The notes under the pieces: generated by a model
The model's database searches: none
The model's input: the letters and a program-made list of their open reading frames with translations, nothing else
Told to the model about the DNA's origin: nothing
Translations under genes and position numbers: made by a program
NCBI GenBank assembly: GCA_934394815.1
Contig: CAKRRD010000001.1
Location: forward strand, 62,001-126,000
DNA length: 64,000 nt
Direction of reading: 5' to 3'
From: an uncultured Acetatifactor sp.
GTDB lineage: Bacteria > Bacillota > Clostridia > Lachnospirales > Lachnospiraceae
Shown here: in pieces, positions 28,861-37,594 of the stretch
How positions within the stretch are numbered: position 1 is the stretch's first letter
Layout: the number at the start of each line of letters is the position of its first letter

Positions 28861-29679
28861 ATGGTCAGAAGCTTATGGACAGCAGCGACCGGTATGATCG
28901 CACAACAGACAAATGTGGATACGATTGCCAACAATCTGGCAAACGTAAATACTACAGGTTACAAGACAGAGGTCAATGAATTCAAGAGCCTGTTATATCA
29001 GAATATCCAGACGAAGACGACTTCTGCAAACGGAGGCACCAAGCCCAGCAGTGCACAGGTAGGACTGGGTGTAAGAAACGCATCCATCAGTTCCGTGTTC
29101 AGAGAGGGAAGCCTGATAGCATCCGACAGTGATACCGCATTTGCTATTGATGGTAAAGGCTTCTTTGCAGTGCGTGGTGCAGACGGCAATACTTACTACA
29201 CCAGAAATGGTAATCTGAAATTTACACTGGCGTCAAACGGTGGCAATATGCTGGCAAATTCAGACGGACTTCCGGTATTGGATACGCAGGGCAGAGCCAT
29301 TGTTCTGAACAGCAATTATGTGATAAGCAATATTACCGTAAACAAAGACGGAAGCCTGCTCTATCCCAATGCGCAGAATGTTCCGCAGCCGATCGGCGTT
29401 ACCATCGGTGTATTCCAGTTCAACAATCCGAACGGACTGGAGCGCCTGGCAGACAGCCTGTATCAGCAGACCGCAGCCAGCGGACAGGCTATCAACGAAG
29501 CTACTAACAATGCGGTGGAAAAGAGCAGCGTCATCCAGGGATATCTGGAGAGCTCCAACGTGCAGGTAGTAGATGAGATGGTCAACATGATCGTGGCACA
29601 GCGCGCCTACGAACTCAACTCCAAAGCCATCACAGCATCCGATGAGATGCTGCAGCAGGCGAACAACCTGCGTAGGTAA
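28861..29679 (+). CDS. flgG: Flagellar distal rod protein FlgG (FlhP-like)
   Basis: 272 residues, typical for FlgG. N-terminal WTAATGMIAQQTNVDTIANN and C-terminal SNVQVVDEMVNMIVAQRAYE match the rod and hook family closely. Distal rod component. GAGAGGAGAC precedes ATG 28861. In Bacillus the gene in this place is called flhP. The 99-base gap to the previous gene and the structured gap after it may tune relative expression. Confidence 0.92.
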   Translation: MVRSLWTAATGMIAQQTNVDTIANNLANVNTTGYKTEVNEFKSLLYQNIQTKTTSANGGTKPSSAQVGLGVRNASISSVFREGSLIASDSDTAFAIDGKGFFAVRGADGNTYYTRNGNLKFTLASNGGNMLANSDGLPVLDTQGRAIVLNSNYVISNITVNKDGSLLYPNAQNVPQPIGVTIGVFQFNNPNGLERLADSLYQQTAASGQAINEATNNAVEKSSVIQGYLESSNVQVVDEMVNMIVAQRAYELNSKAITASDEMLQQANNLRR

Positions 29680-29700
29680 TGAGAAGGGTCAGGGCGTAAG

Positions 29701-29792
29701 CTGGTGATTCGACTGCTGGCAGGCGAAATCACCAGATTGCGGCATGACAGGGCGAATGCCCGACATCCCTGCAAGCTCGTCTTGCAGGGATG
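29701..29792 (+). repeat. Two strong hairpins between flgG and flgJ
   Basis: CTGGTGATT (29701-29709) pairs with AATCACCAG (29727-29735). CATCCCTGCAAG (29764-29775) pairs perfectly over 12 bp with 29781-29792 around the loop CTCGT. Neither is followed by a T run, so they look like processing or stability elements, not terminators. Confidence 0.65.
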
Positions 29793-29830
29793 CCCGTCGC
29801 ATTACCGTGGAATTTAGAAAGGATAAATTT

Positions 29831-30193
29831 ATGGATATCTCTTCATTATACGGCAGTTCCGCTCTGGACAGTACCGCCTATACCAATGCGGCGAACCAGA
29901 CGGCTTCCAAATTACAGGACAAATTAAACAGCGCAGATTACGCCAAGGCAACAGACGATGACCTTATGGATGCCTGCAAGCAGTTTGAGGCTTATTTTGT
30001 GGAGCAGATGTTCAAGGAAATGATGAAGACCATTCCGGAGAGCGACAGCACTTCTTCTTCGAACTCCCAGCTTATGGACTATTACAAGGATGAGATGGTA
30101 CAGCAGATTGCATCGGACTCCACGGAACAGAACAGCCTGGGACTGGCGCAGATGCTCTATGAACAGATGAAACGGAATTATAATCTTGAGTAA
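29831..30193 (+). CDS. flgJ: Rod-binding protein (FlgJ N-terminal domain)
   Basis: 120-residue protein with the rod-binding domain only: DDLMDACKQFEAYFVEQMFK, then MDYYKDEMVQQIA and SLGLAQMLYEQMKRN. In enterics FlgJ has an added muramidase domain; in Clostridia it is usually this short form, which caps rod assembly. AAAGGA precedes ATG 29831. Last gene of the flagellar group here; a terminator follows. Confidence 0.9.
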   Translation: MDISSLYGSSALDSTAYTNAANQTASKLQDKLNSADYAKATDDDLMDACKQFEAYFVEQMFKEMMKTIPESDSTSSSNSQLMDYYKDEMVQQIASDSTEQNSLGLAQMLYEQMKRNYNLE

Positions 30194-30200
30194 TTACTTC

Positions 30201-30231
30201 GGGCTGCCCTTCCCGGCAGCCCATCTTTTTA
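30201..30231 (+). terminator. Terminator after flgJ
   Basis: GGGCTGCC (30201-30208) pairs with GGCAGCCC (30215-30222), then ATCTTTTTA. Confidence 0.75.
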
Positions 30232-30322
30232 TCTTTCGCCGCAGCCGCGGTGATCTCTTCCGATTCGGAGAGACCGGCCCTGATACTAACAGAACAGATA
30301 ACGGATATCATGAGGAATAAGA

Positions 30323-32569
30323 ATGGAGACAATTACAGGCTTTGTAGATCATATTGTGTTTCAAAACAGTGAAAATGGATATACGGTAATGATATTGTCC
30401 ACCGAAGGAGAAGAGATGACCTGTGTCGGTATGTGCAAAGGTCTGACACAGGGCGAAAACATTTCCGCGGAAGGGGAATACATAGAACATCCGGTATATG
30501 GCCGCCAGTTCAAGATCCGGACCTATGAAACGGTGACACCCACAGACCGCGTGGGAATGGAACGTTATCTGGGATCCGGGGCTATCCGGGGTGTCGGAGA
30601 GGCATTGGCTGCCAGAATCGTGAAGAAATTTGGGGACGATACCTTCCGGATCATCGAGGAAGAACCGGAGCGTCTGGCGGAAATCAAGGGGATCAGCGAG
30701 CGGAAAGCACAGGAGATTGCCATTCAGATGGAAGAAAAAAAGGATCTTCGGGAAGCGTTGGTCTATTTGCAGCAATATGGAATCAGTAATACTCTGGCTG
30801 TAAAAATATATAATACCTACGGAATGGAAATGTACAGCGTCATGCGGGAGAATCCCTATCGTCTGGCGGAGGACGTCAGTGGTGTGGGATTCCGCATTGC
30901 CGATGAAATTGCGGGAAAGATCGGAATTCATACAGACTCCGACTACCGGATCCGCAGTGGTATCCTGTATACGCTGCTGCAGGCGGTAGGAGAAGGACAC
31001 TGCTATCTGCCGTTGGAACTTTTACTGCACAGGGCATCAGAACTGCTGGGAGTATTCGAAGAGAATATCCGGCCGCAGGTGGATAACCTGATCATGGACC
31101 GGAAGCTGGTGGCAAAAGGAGAAGCAATTTTTACCTCTTCTTATTATTACGCGGAACTGAACTGCGCCAATATGCTTCGCGGTCTGAACATTCCCATGGT
31201 GGAAGCGGAGAATCTGCCTTCACAGGATACGGCGGTCCGCAAACGGCTGGAACGCATGGCGGAAAACCTGTCCATGGAACTGGATGAACTGCAGCTGAAG
31301 GCGGTGGAGGAAAGTATTAAAAACGGTCTTTTTATTCTGTCCGGAGGTCCGGGCACCGGTAAGACGACGACTATCAATATGATCATCCGCTTCTTTGAAT
31401 CGGAAGGCATGGATATATTTCTGGCGGCTCCCACGGGCCGGGCTGCCAAGAGAATGACAGAAGCTACCGGATTCGAAGCCAGAACCATTCACAGACTGCT
31501 GGAACTCAACAGTGCACTGTCGGAAGACGATGCCAGAAAGGCCAATTTCGAGCGCAATCAGGAGAATCCCCTGGAGGCAGACGTAGTCATTATTGATGAA
31601 ATGTCCATGGTGGACATTCAACTGTTCCAGGCACTGCTGAAAGCAATCCTTCCGGGGACCCGTCTGATCCTGGTGGGAGATGTGGACCAGCTTCCCAGCG
31701 TGGGACCGGGACAGGTGCTGCGGGATCTTATGAACAGTAAGGCATTTCCCATGGTCACACTGGAGAAGATTTTCCGTCAGGCCGGACAAAGTGACATCGT
31801 TGTCAATGCACATCGCATCAACCGGGGAGAACAGATCGCATTAGACAATAAATCCAAAGATTTCTTTTTACTGGAAAGAAATGACGTTAATGTCATATAT
31901 AAACATATGATCCAGTTGATTCAGGATATGCTGCCGAAATATGTGGGAGCCACATCTTTTGATATTCAGGTACTGACACCGATGCGTAAAGGGAGTCTGG
32001 GCTGCGAGACACTGAATGAGATATTGCAGCGCTATCTGAACCCTGCGGATCCACACAAGAAGGAACACACCTATGGCAACACTGTTTTCCGGGAGGGTGA
32101 CAAGGTCATGCAGATCAGGAACAACTACCAGATCGAATGGGAGATCGTCGGAAGATATAACATTCCCATCGACAAGGGCATGGGAGTCTTCAACGGAGAC
32201 ATGGGCAGAATCCGGGAGATCAACGAGACGATGTCCACATTGCTGGTGGAGTTCGACGATGGAAGGCGGGTCAATTATCCGTTTTCGGCGCTGGAGGAAC
32301 TGGAGCTTTCCTATGCTATTACGATCCATAAGTCTCAGGGAAGCGAATACCCTGCCGTGATCCTGCCGCTGCTGGGCGGTCCCAGAATGCTGTTTAACCG
32401 CAACCTTCTGTATACGGGAATCACGAGAGCCAGAAGCTGTGTTACAATCCTGGGAAGCAGTGAAACTGTACGGAATATGATTGAAAATGTCAGTGAGAAC
32501 CGCAGATATACAGCCCTGGAACAGAGAATCCGGGAGATCTGCTGTCTGTCGGAAGATGAGACACTATAG
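30323..32569 (+). CDS. recD2: ATP-dependent helicase RecD2
   Basis: 748-residue SF1B 5'-3' helicase of the RecD2/TraA type, not tied to RecBC. The N-terminal OB-like region is followed by helix-hairpin-helix motifs (AIRGVGEALAARIVKKFG). Walker A GGPGTGKTTTINM is near residue 345, then DEMSMVD, GDVDQLPSVGPGQVL, and a C-terminal UvrD-like IHKSQGSEYPAV. Acts in DNA repair or mismatch tolerance. GAGGA precedes ATG 30323. It is followed by comF. Confidence 0.95.
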   Translation: METITGFVDHIVFQNSENGYTVMILSTEGEEMTCVGMCKGLTQGENISAEGEYIEHPVYGRQFKIRTYETVTPTDRVGMERYLGSGAIRGVGEALAARIVKKFGDDTFRIIEEEPERLAEIKGISERKAQEIAIQMEEKKDLREALVYLQQYGISNTLAVKIYNTYGMEMYSVMRENPYRLAEDVSGVGFRIADEIAGKIGIHTDSDYRIRSGILYTLLQAVGEGHCYLPLELLLHRASELLGVFEENIRPQVDNLIMDRKLVAKGEAIFTSSYYYAELNCANMLRGLNIPMVEAENLPSQDTAVRKRLERMAENLSMELDELQLKAVEESIKNGLFILSGGPGTGKTTTINMIIRFFESEGMDIFLAAPTGRAAKRMTEATGFEARTIHRLLELNSALSEDDARKANFERNQENPLEADVVIIDEMSMVDIQLFQALLKAILPGTRLILVGDVDQLPSVGPGQVLRDLMNSKAFPMVTLEKIFRQAGQSDIVVNAHRINRGEQIALDNKSKDFFLLERNDVNVIYKHMIQLIQDMLPKYVGATSFDIQVLTPMRKGSLGCETLNEILQRYLNPADPHKKEHTYGNTVFREGDKVMQIRNNYQIEWEIVGRYNIPIDKGMGVFNGDMGRIREINETMSTLLVEFDDGRRVNYPFSALEELELSYAITIHKSQGSEYPAVILPLLGGPRMLFNRNLLYTGITRARSCVTILGSSETVRNMIENVSENRRYTALEQRIREICCLSEDETL

Positions 32570-32598
32570 ATATTGTAAACAGAAACAGGAGCCGGAAA

Positions 32599-33336
32599 TT
32601 GCAGAAAAAGATCAGAAAAATCATAAGCAGAACAAAAGAAACGGTGATGCAGCTGCTTTTCCCCCGAAGATGCCCGGTGTGTGACGGGATCGTACGACCT
32701 TACGGTAAAAAGATCTGCCCGGAATGTCTGCCGAAATTAAAAGTGGCAGCGGCACCCTGGTGCATGCGGTGCGGAAAGAAACTGTCGGGAGAACGGGAAT
32801 TCTGCAACGACTGTAAGCGGAGGGAACACCGGTATGACAGAGCCAGAACGCTTTACGAATATGGTTGTGCCGCCCCGTCAATCTACCGGTTCAAATATGG
32901 TGGAAGACAGGAATACGGGGAATTTTTTGGGGAAGAAATGGGGAGATATCTGGGAGACTTTATCCGGGGAGTGCACCCGGATGTCATAGTGCCGGTACCG
33001 CTGCATCTGCGCAGACAGAGGGGCAGAGGATATAACCAGGCGGCCTGTCTTGCAAAAGCCCTGGGGAGAAGCCTGCATCTGCCGGTGGAAGAAAAACTGG
33101 TGAAAAGGGTGAAAAACACCGTGCCCATGAAGCGCTTAAATCCCGCAGAACGGCAAAATAATTTGAAAAAGGCTTTTATTATAGGCCGAAATGATGTAAA
33201 ATTATATGACCGGATTATTCTGGTAGATGATATTTATACGACAGGTACGACCCTGGATGAGATCGCAGCACTGTTAAAAGCACACGGAGTGTCAGAAGTG
33301 TATTGCGTTACTCTGGCCTGTGGGTCCGGATTATGA
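32599..33336 (+). CDS. comF: ComF family phosphoribosyltransferase-like protein
   Basis: About 245 residues. The N-terminal double zinc ribbon has four CxxC pairs (CPVC, CPEC, CMRC, CNDC). A C-terminal type I phosphoribosyltransferase fold carries the PRPP loop ILVDDIYTTGTT. ComFC homologues are needed for DNA uptake in competent Firmicutes, but the gene is common in non-competent ones too. Start is TTG 32599 with AGGAG eight bases upstream; ATG 32647 has a poor site and would lose part of the helix. The next gene is yvyF, as in the Bacillus comF locus; comFA is missing. Confidence 0.9.
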   Translation: MQKKIRKIISRTKETVMQLLFPRRCPVCDGIVRPYGKKICPECLPKLKVAAAPWCMRCGKKLSGEREFCNDCKRREHRYDRARTLYEYGCAAPSIYRFKYGGRQEYGEFFGEEMGRYLGDFIRGVHPDVIVPVPLHLRRQRGRGYNQAACLAKALGRSLHLPVEEKLVKRVKNTVPMKRLNPAERQNNLKKAFIIGRNDVKLYDRIILVDDIYTTGTTLDEIAALLKAHGVSEVYCVTLACGSGL

Positions 33337-33357
33337 TCAGAAAGGTGTGGGATACTA

Positions 33358-33762
33358 ATGAATATAAGAAATTGCAGAATGTGCGGACGTATTTTTAACT
33401 ATGTGGCAGGCCCGATCCTGTGCCCCCACTGCCGTGAGACGATGGAAGCCAAGTTCCAGGAGGTAAAGGAATACATTCGTGAGAACCCCGGTGTGGGCAT
33501 TCAGGAGGTATCGGAGAACTGTGACGTAGATCCGTCCCAGATCCGGCAGTGGCTGAGAGAAGAGAGACTGGAGCTGACCGAAGGATCCAGTATCCTGTTA
33601 AGCTGCGAGAAATGTGGTGCACCGATCCGCAGCGGAAGATTCTGCGAAAAGTGCAAATACGATATGTCTATGGATCTGCAGAGCGTACTGCCCAAGAAAC
33701 AGGTTCTGCCCCAGCAGAACAACAGAACGTCCAAAGACGGAGAAAGAATGCGTTTCCTGTAA
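33358..33762 (+). CDS. yvyF: Flagellar operon protein YvyF (TIGR03826)
   Basis: 134 residues with a zinc ribbon (CRMCG and CPHC) at the N-terminus and a second pair, CEKCGAPI and CEKC, near residue 85. Between them is a helix-turn-helix-like stretch (VDPSQIRQWLREERLEL). In Bacillus yvyF sits between comFC and flgM. Its role in motility is not clear. Here flgM and the hook-associated genes do not follow; two unknown membrane proteins do. Confidence 0.88.
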   Translation: MNIRNCRMCGRIFNYVAGPILCPHCRETMEAKFQEVKEYIRENPGVGIQEVSENCDVDPSQIRQWLREERLELTEGSSILLSCEKCGAPIRSGRFCEKCKYDMSMDLQSVLPKKQVLPQQNNRTSKDGERMRFL

Positions 33763-33783
33763 GTATCTGCAAGCGGAGGAATT

Positions 33784-34170
33784 ATGCTGAACGAAGAAAA
33801 AGTCATACTGATGACACAAATGGCATCTTATGAAGAGAATGAAGGGAAGAAGAATATGGCCATCGGCCGATACTTCCGCAGCGATTATATTACAATACAG
33901 GTACTGAAATCCATCCTGTGTGCAACAATTGCCTATGCGGTCTGCTTTGCCCTGTTTATCTTCTATGATTTCGAGAATTTTATGCAGGATATTTACAAAA
34001 TGGACCTGATTAACTTCGGAAGAAATGTTCTGCTGTACTATGGAATAACGGTAGTTGTGTACGGAGCGGCGTCCTATCTGATCTGCTCCCTGCGCTACGC
34101 GAAGGCCAAAAAGAGCCTGAAATGCTATTATAACAATCTGAAGAAGTTGAATTCCATTTACAATGAGTAA
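33784..34170 (+). CDS. Unknown membrane protein, two helices
   Basis: 128 residues: a charged cytoplasmic N-terminus, two membrane helices (about 43-62 and 80-102) and a basic C-terminus. Family not recognised. GGAGG lies just before ATG 33784. The tight spacing to the next gene (30 bases) and to cdaA suggests one unit. Because it always could be co-made with cdaA, a membrane-linked role near c-di-AMP synthesis is conceivable, but that is inference only. Confidence 0.7.
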   Translation: MLNEEKVILMTQMASYEENEGKKNMAIGRYFRSDYITIQVLKSILCATIAYAVCFALFIFYDFENFMQDIYKMDLINFGRNVLLYYGITVVVYGAASYLICSLRYAKAKKSLKCYYNNLKKLNSIYNE

Positions 34171-34200
34171 ACGGCCTGAACAGATTGACCTGGAGGAAAT

Positions 34201-35394
34201 ATGACTGCTTTACTGGAATTAAGAGAAAGTCTGAAGAAGATCTACAGCAGAAACGAAGCGTTTATTCTGCCGGTGATCAAATTTCTGCTCAGTTTTATCG
34301 TACTGAGCATCATAAACGGCAAAATGGGGTATATGACAAAGGTGGATAATATGGCCATCGTACTGATCGTATCCCTGATGTGCTCCTTCCTGCCGACCGG
34401 ATTTATGGTATTTTTTGCAATGGTATTTGTACTGCTCCATATGTATGCACTGTCCATGGAGACAGCGGCGGTGGGACTGGTGGTTTTCCTGCTGTTATAT
34501 CTGCTGTTTTTGAGATTTACGGCAAAGGAAGCCCTGGTGGTGGTACTGACACCGATCCTGTGCATGATTAAGCTTCCCTGTGTGATGCCTGTGGCAATGG
34601 GACTGATCGGAACCCCCGCTTCCTGCGTATCGGTGGGCTGCGGCGTGGTAGTCTACTATCTGATCCAGACAGTGATCACTAATGCACCCACGATCAATTC
34701 CATGGGTGCGGAAGAAGCTACCGCGAAGCTTCGGCTTCTGATCGACGGAATGTTAGGCAATAAGGCAATGCTGGTGACCATCGCCGCATTTGCCATCACG
34801 GTTATTGTGGTATATCTGATCCGGAGAATGAGCGTGGATCATTCCTGGACTATCGCCATGATCGCCGGAGTCATGATCGAAGTACTGATTCTGCTGGTGG
34901 GAGATCTGATGTATGACACCAATCTCTCCATTCTCAGCGTTCTGCTGGGGGCGGTCATTACGGTGATCGTGTGCAAGATCATAGAATTTTTCCGATTCTG
35001 TCTGGACTACAGCAGGGCTGAAAAGGTACAGTTTGAAGATGACGAGTATTACTATTATGTAAAGGCCGTGCCGAAGATGACGGTCGCGGCACCGACCAAT
35101 ACGGTGAAAAAGATCAATACACAGCGGCGTCCGGCAGGTCAGCAGACCAGAACCTCCGGACAGGGTAGCAGATCTGCGGGTCAGAGTTCCAGAAGCATGC
35201 AAAGCACCGGCAGAACCTCGGAAGGAACGGCCAGAAGCGTAGTGACAGAGCGTACCCCCGCCAGAAACGGAGTTCCGTACGGACAGCAGAATGGTTACCG
35301 CGGATATGAGAGATCCGGTGGCAGAAGCGTCACTATCGGCGGTGAGCATACGAACCAGCAGGATGACTCCGATGATTATGAAGAATTATTCTGA
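34201..35394 (+). CDS. Unknown polytopic membrane protein with disordered tail
   Basis: 397 residues. About eight hydrophobic segments fill residues 20-270, followed by an acidic tract (FEDDEYYYYV) and then a tail of about 90 residues rich in Ser, Arg, Gly, Gln and Thr (from RRPAGQQTRTSG to the acidic end DDYEELF). No transporter or enzyme motif was recognised, so I do not adopt a permease name. TGGAGG precedes ATG 34201. cdaA starts 15 bases after its stop. Confidence 0.72.
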   Translation: MTALLELRESLKKIYSRNEAFILPVIKFLLSFIVLSIINGKMGYMTKVDNMAIVLIVSLMCSFLPTGFMVFFAMVFVLLHMYALSMETAAVGLVVFLLLYLLFLRFTAKEALVVVLTPILCMIKLPCVMPVAMGLIGTPASCVSVGCGVVVYYLIQTVITNAPTINSMGAEEATAKLRLLIDGMLGNKAMLVTIAAFAITVIVVYLIRRMSVDHSWTIAMIAGVMIEVLILLVGDLMYDTNLSILSVLLGAVITVIVCKIIEFFRFCLDYSRAEKVQFEDDEYYYYVKAVPKMTVAAPTNTVKKINTQRRPAGQQTRTSGQGSRSAGQSSRSMQSTGRTSEGTARSVVTERTPARNGVPYGQQNGYRGYERSGGRSVTIGGEHTNQQDDSDDYEELF

Positions 35395-35409
35395 AGGGAT
35401 TAATGGAAA

Positions 35410-36285
35410 ATGCAATTAGGGGATAAGCTGGCAGAATATATAAAAAATTTCAGCAGTTACCGCACAACCATGGATTTCGGCGATGTGGCCGAAATCCTGA
35501 TCATTGCGGTGCTGCTGTATTATACGTTAGTGTGGATGAAAACGACCCGGGCCTGGGTATTGCTCAAGGGTCTGGTTGTCATCCTCATTTTTTTGCTGCT
35601 GGCTTATTTTTTCCGTATGACGACCATCCTGTGGATGGCGCAGAATGTGCTGAGTTTTGCGGTGACAGCCCTTATAGTGGTGCTGCAGCCGGAATTGCGA
35701 AAGGCGTTGGAGGAACTGGGCAAGAAGAATATTATCAGTTCGGTATTGCCTTTTGATAACAACCATCGCGTGGACGAAGGCTTTTCCGAGAAGACTATCA
35801 ATGAGATCACCAAGGCCTGCGTGGAAATGGGTAAGGTAAAGACCGGTGCGCTGATCGTCATTGAACAGAAAGTTTCCCTGCGGGATTATGAGAGAACCGG
35901 CATTGACGTGGACGGTATTGTCACCAGTCAGCTGCTTATCAACATTTTTGAGCATAATACGCCGTTACATGACGGTGCTGTGATCGTACGGGGCAACCGG
36001 GTGGCATCGGCGACCTGTTATCTGCCGCTGTCCGACAATCTGGGACTGAGCAAGGAACTGGGAACCAGACACCGCGCCGGAGTGGGAATCTCAGAGGTGA
36101 CGGATTCCCTGACAGTGATCGTATCCGAGGAAACGGGTAAGATCAGTGTGGCATATGAAGGAGAACTGGAGCGGAATCTGGATGCGGAAAACCTTCGCGA
36201 CAGAATGCATAAGATCCTGAACAATACCGGAGAGGAACATAAGAATCTGCGAATCTGGAAGGGAAGGAGCCGTGAGAAGAAATGA
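35410..36285 (+). CDS. cdaA: Diadenylate cyclase CdaA
   Basis: 291 residues. Three N-terminal membrane helices are followed by a DAC domain that condenses two ATP to c-di-AMP. Active-site motifs DGAVIV and GTRHRAGVG are both intact. CdaA is the main housekeeping c-di-AMP synthase of Firmicutes, controlling potassium and osmolyte balance and wall integrity. It overlaps cdaR by four bases and is followed by glmM, the classic regulated trio in which CdaR and GlmM modulate the cyclase. Confidence 0.96.
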   Translation: MQLGDKLAEYIKNFSSYRTTMDFGDVAEILIIAVLLYYTLVWMKTTRAWVLLKGLVVILIFLLLAYFFRMTTILWMAQNVLSFAVTALIVVLQPELRKALEELGKKNIISSVLPFDNNHRVDEGFSEKTINEITKACVEMGKVKTGALIVIEQKVSLRDYERTGIDVDGIVTSQLLINIFEHNTPLHDGAVIVRGNRVASATCYLPLSDNLGLSKELGTRHRAGVGISEVTDSLTVIVSEETGKISVAYEGELERNLDAENLRDRMHKILNNTGEEHKNLRIWKGRSREKK

Positions 36286-37562
36286 AAAAATTGCTGACAC
36301 AAAATCTCGGACTGAAACTTGCTTCTCTGGTGCTGGCCTTTGTGCTGTGGTTCCTGGTGGCACAGATCTATGATCCCAAGGACACGGTGAGTTTTAATAA
36401 TATTCAGGTCAGACTGATCAATACGGATCTGCTGGAGGAAGAAGGCAAGGTATACGAAGTACTGGACAACAGCAATCTGGTGCGGGTAACGGTTACCGGC
36501 CCCCAGAGTATTGTGAAATCGGAACTGCGCAGAAGCGATATCGTGGCGGAAGCGGATATGAGCAAGCTGACGGATATTAATACTATTGCCATCACGTACT
36601 ACTGTGAAAATGTCAGTAACGATTCCGTGGAGATCAAGGGCAACCATGATTCTGTGCGTCTGAATGTGGAAGACAGGACCAGCAAGTGGATCAAGCTGGA
36701 GAGTAACACAGTGGGAGAAGTGGCATCCGGTTATATGATCGGCAATGTGACCCTGGATCAGACGAATATTGAAGTGACCGGCCCCAAGTCGGCGATCACA
36801 CAGATCGATCATGCCGGCGTTGACATCAATGTAGCAGATTCCACCAGCAGCCTGTCTGCCAACGTGGATATCAGGCTGTACGATGCGGATGACAATGAAC
36901 TGACACTGGAGACCGTGAAGAAGAATGTGGATTCCGCCCATATGACGGTAGAAGTACTGGCAACGAAGGAAGTTCCCATAGAGATCGAATATATGGGGGT
37001 TCCGGAGGATGGCTATATGGCAACCGGGGAAGTGGAGAGCAGCCTGTCTACGGTGAAGATTGCCGGAACGGCATCTACGCTATTGGGAGTATCTGCGATC
37101 ACGATACCGGAAGACCGTATGAATATTACCGGACAGTCCGGTGATCTGGTGGATGTCATTAATCTGAAAGAGTATCTGCCCTCCAATGTGAGACTGGCGG
37201 ATAAGAGCTTCGACGGCAAGATCACCGCAACGGTATATATTGAGCCGGTTGTAACCAAGGATCTGTCGGTACCTGCAGAGAATATTTCGATCAGTGGTGT
37301 ACCGGAAGGCATGGAAGCAGAGATCACTACAGCAGCGGATACCTATGATATTACGGTATCCGGATTGTCGAGAAACGTCAGCATCCTGCGGGACAGCAGT
37401 GTGACAGGAGTTCTGGATCTGGAGAAATGGATGGAAGACAATGGCGTGGAGGAACTGACACAGGGGAACTATGTAGTTCCTGTGACATTTAATCTGTCGG
37501 AGGATATCACCATAGAAAATGACATCACGATTCATATCCGGTTGAAGAATGTCGAGACGTAA
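36282..37562 (+). CDS. cdaR: CdaA regulatory protein CdaR (YbbR domains)
   Basis: 426 residues. One N-terminal membrane helix (LASLVLAFVLWFLVA) anchors a long extracytoplasmic part made of YbbR-type beta repeats of about 80 residues each, with recurring VxVTGP/VxITG strands. CdaR binds CdaA and adjusts its output. The ATG overlaps the cdaA stop. The family normally has three or four YbbR units; four are plausible here. Confidence 0.93.
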   Translation: MKKLLTQNLGLKLASLVLAFVLWFLVAQIYDPKDTVSFNNIQVRLINTDLLEEEGKVYEVLDNSNLVRVTVTGPQSIVKSELRRSDIVAEADMSKLTDINTIAITYYCENVSNDSVEIKGNHDSVRLNVEDRTSKWIKLESNTVGEVASGYMIGNVTLDQTNIEVTGPKSAITQIDHAGVDINVADSTSSLSANVDIRLYDADDNELTLETVKKNVDSAHMTVEVLATKEVPIEIEYMGVPEDGYMATGEVESSLSTVKIAGTASTLLGVSAITIPEDRMNITGQSGDLVDVINLKEYLPSNVRLADKSFDGKITATVYIEPVVTKDLSVPAENISISGVPEGMEAEITTAADTYDITVSGLSRNVSILRDSSVTGVLDLEKWMEDNGVEELTQGNYVVPVTFNLSEDITIENDITIHIRLKNVET

Positions 37563-37594
37563 TAATTAAAAATAGAATGTGAGGGTTTTTAATC

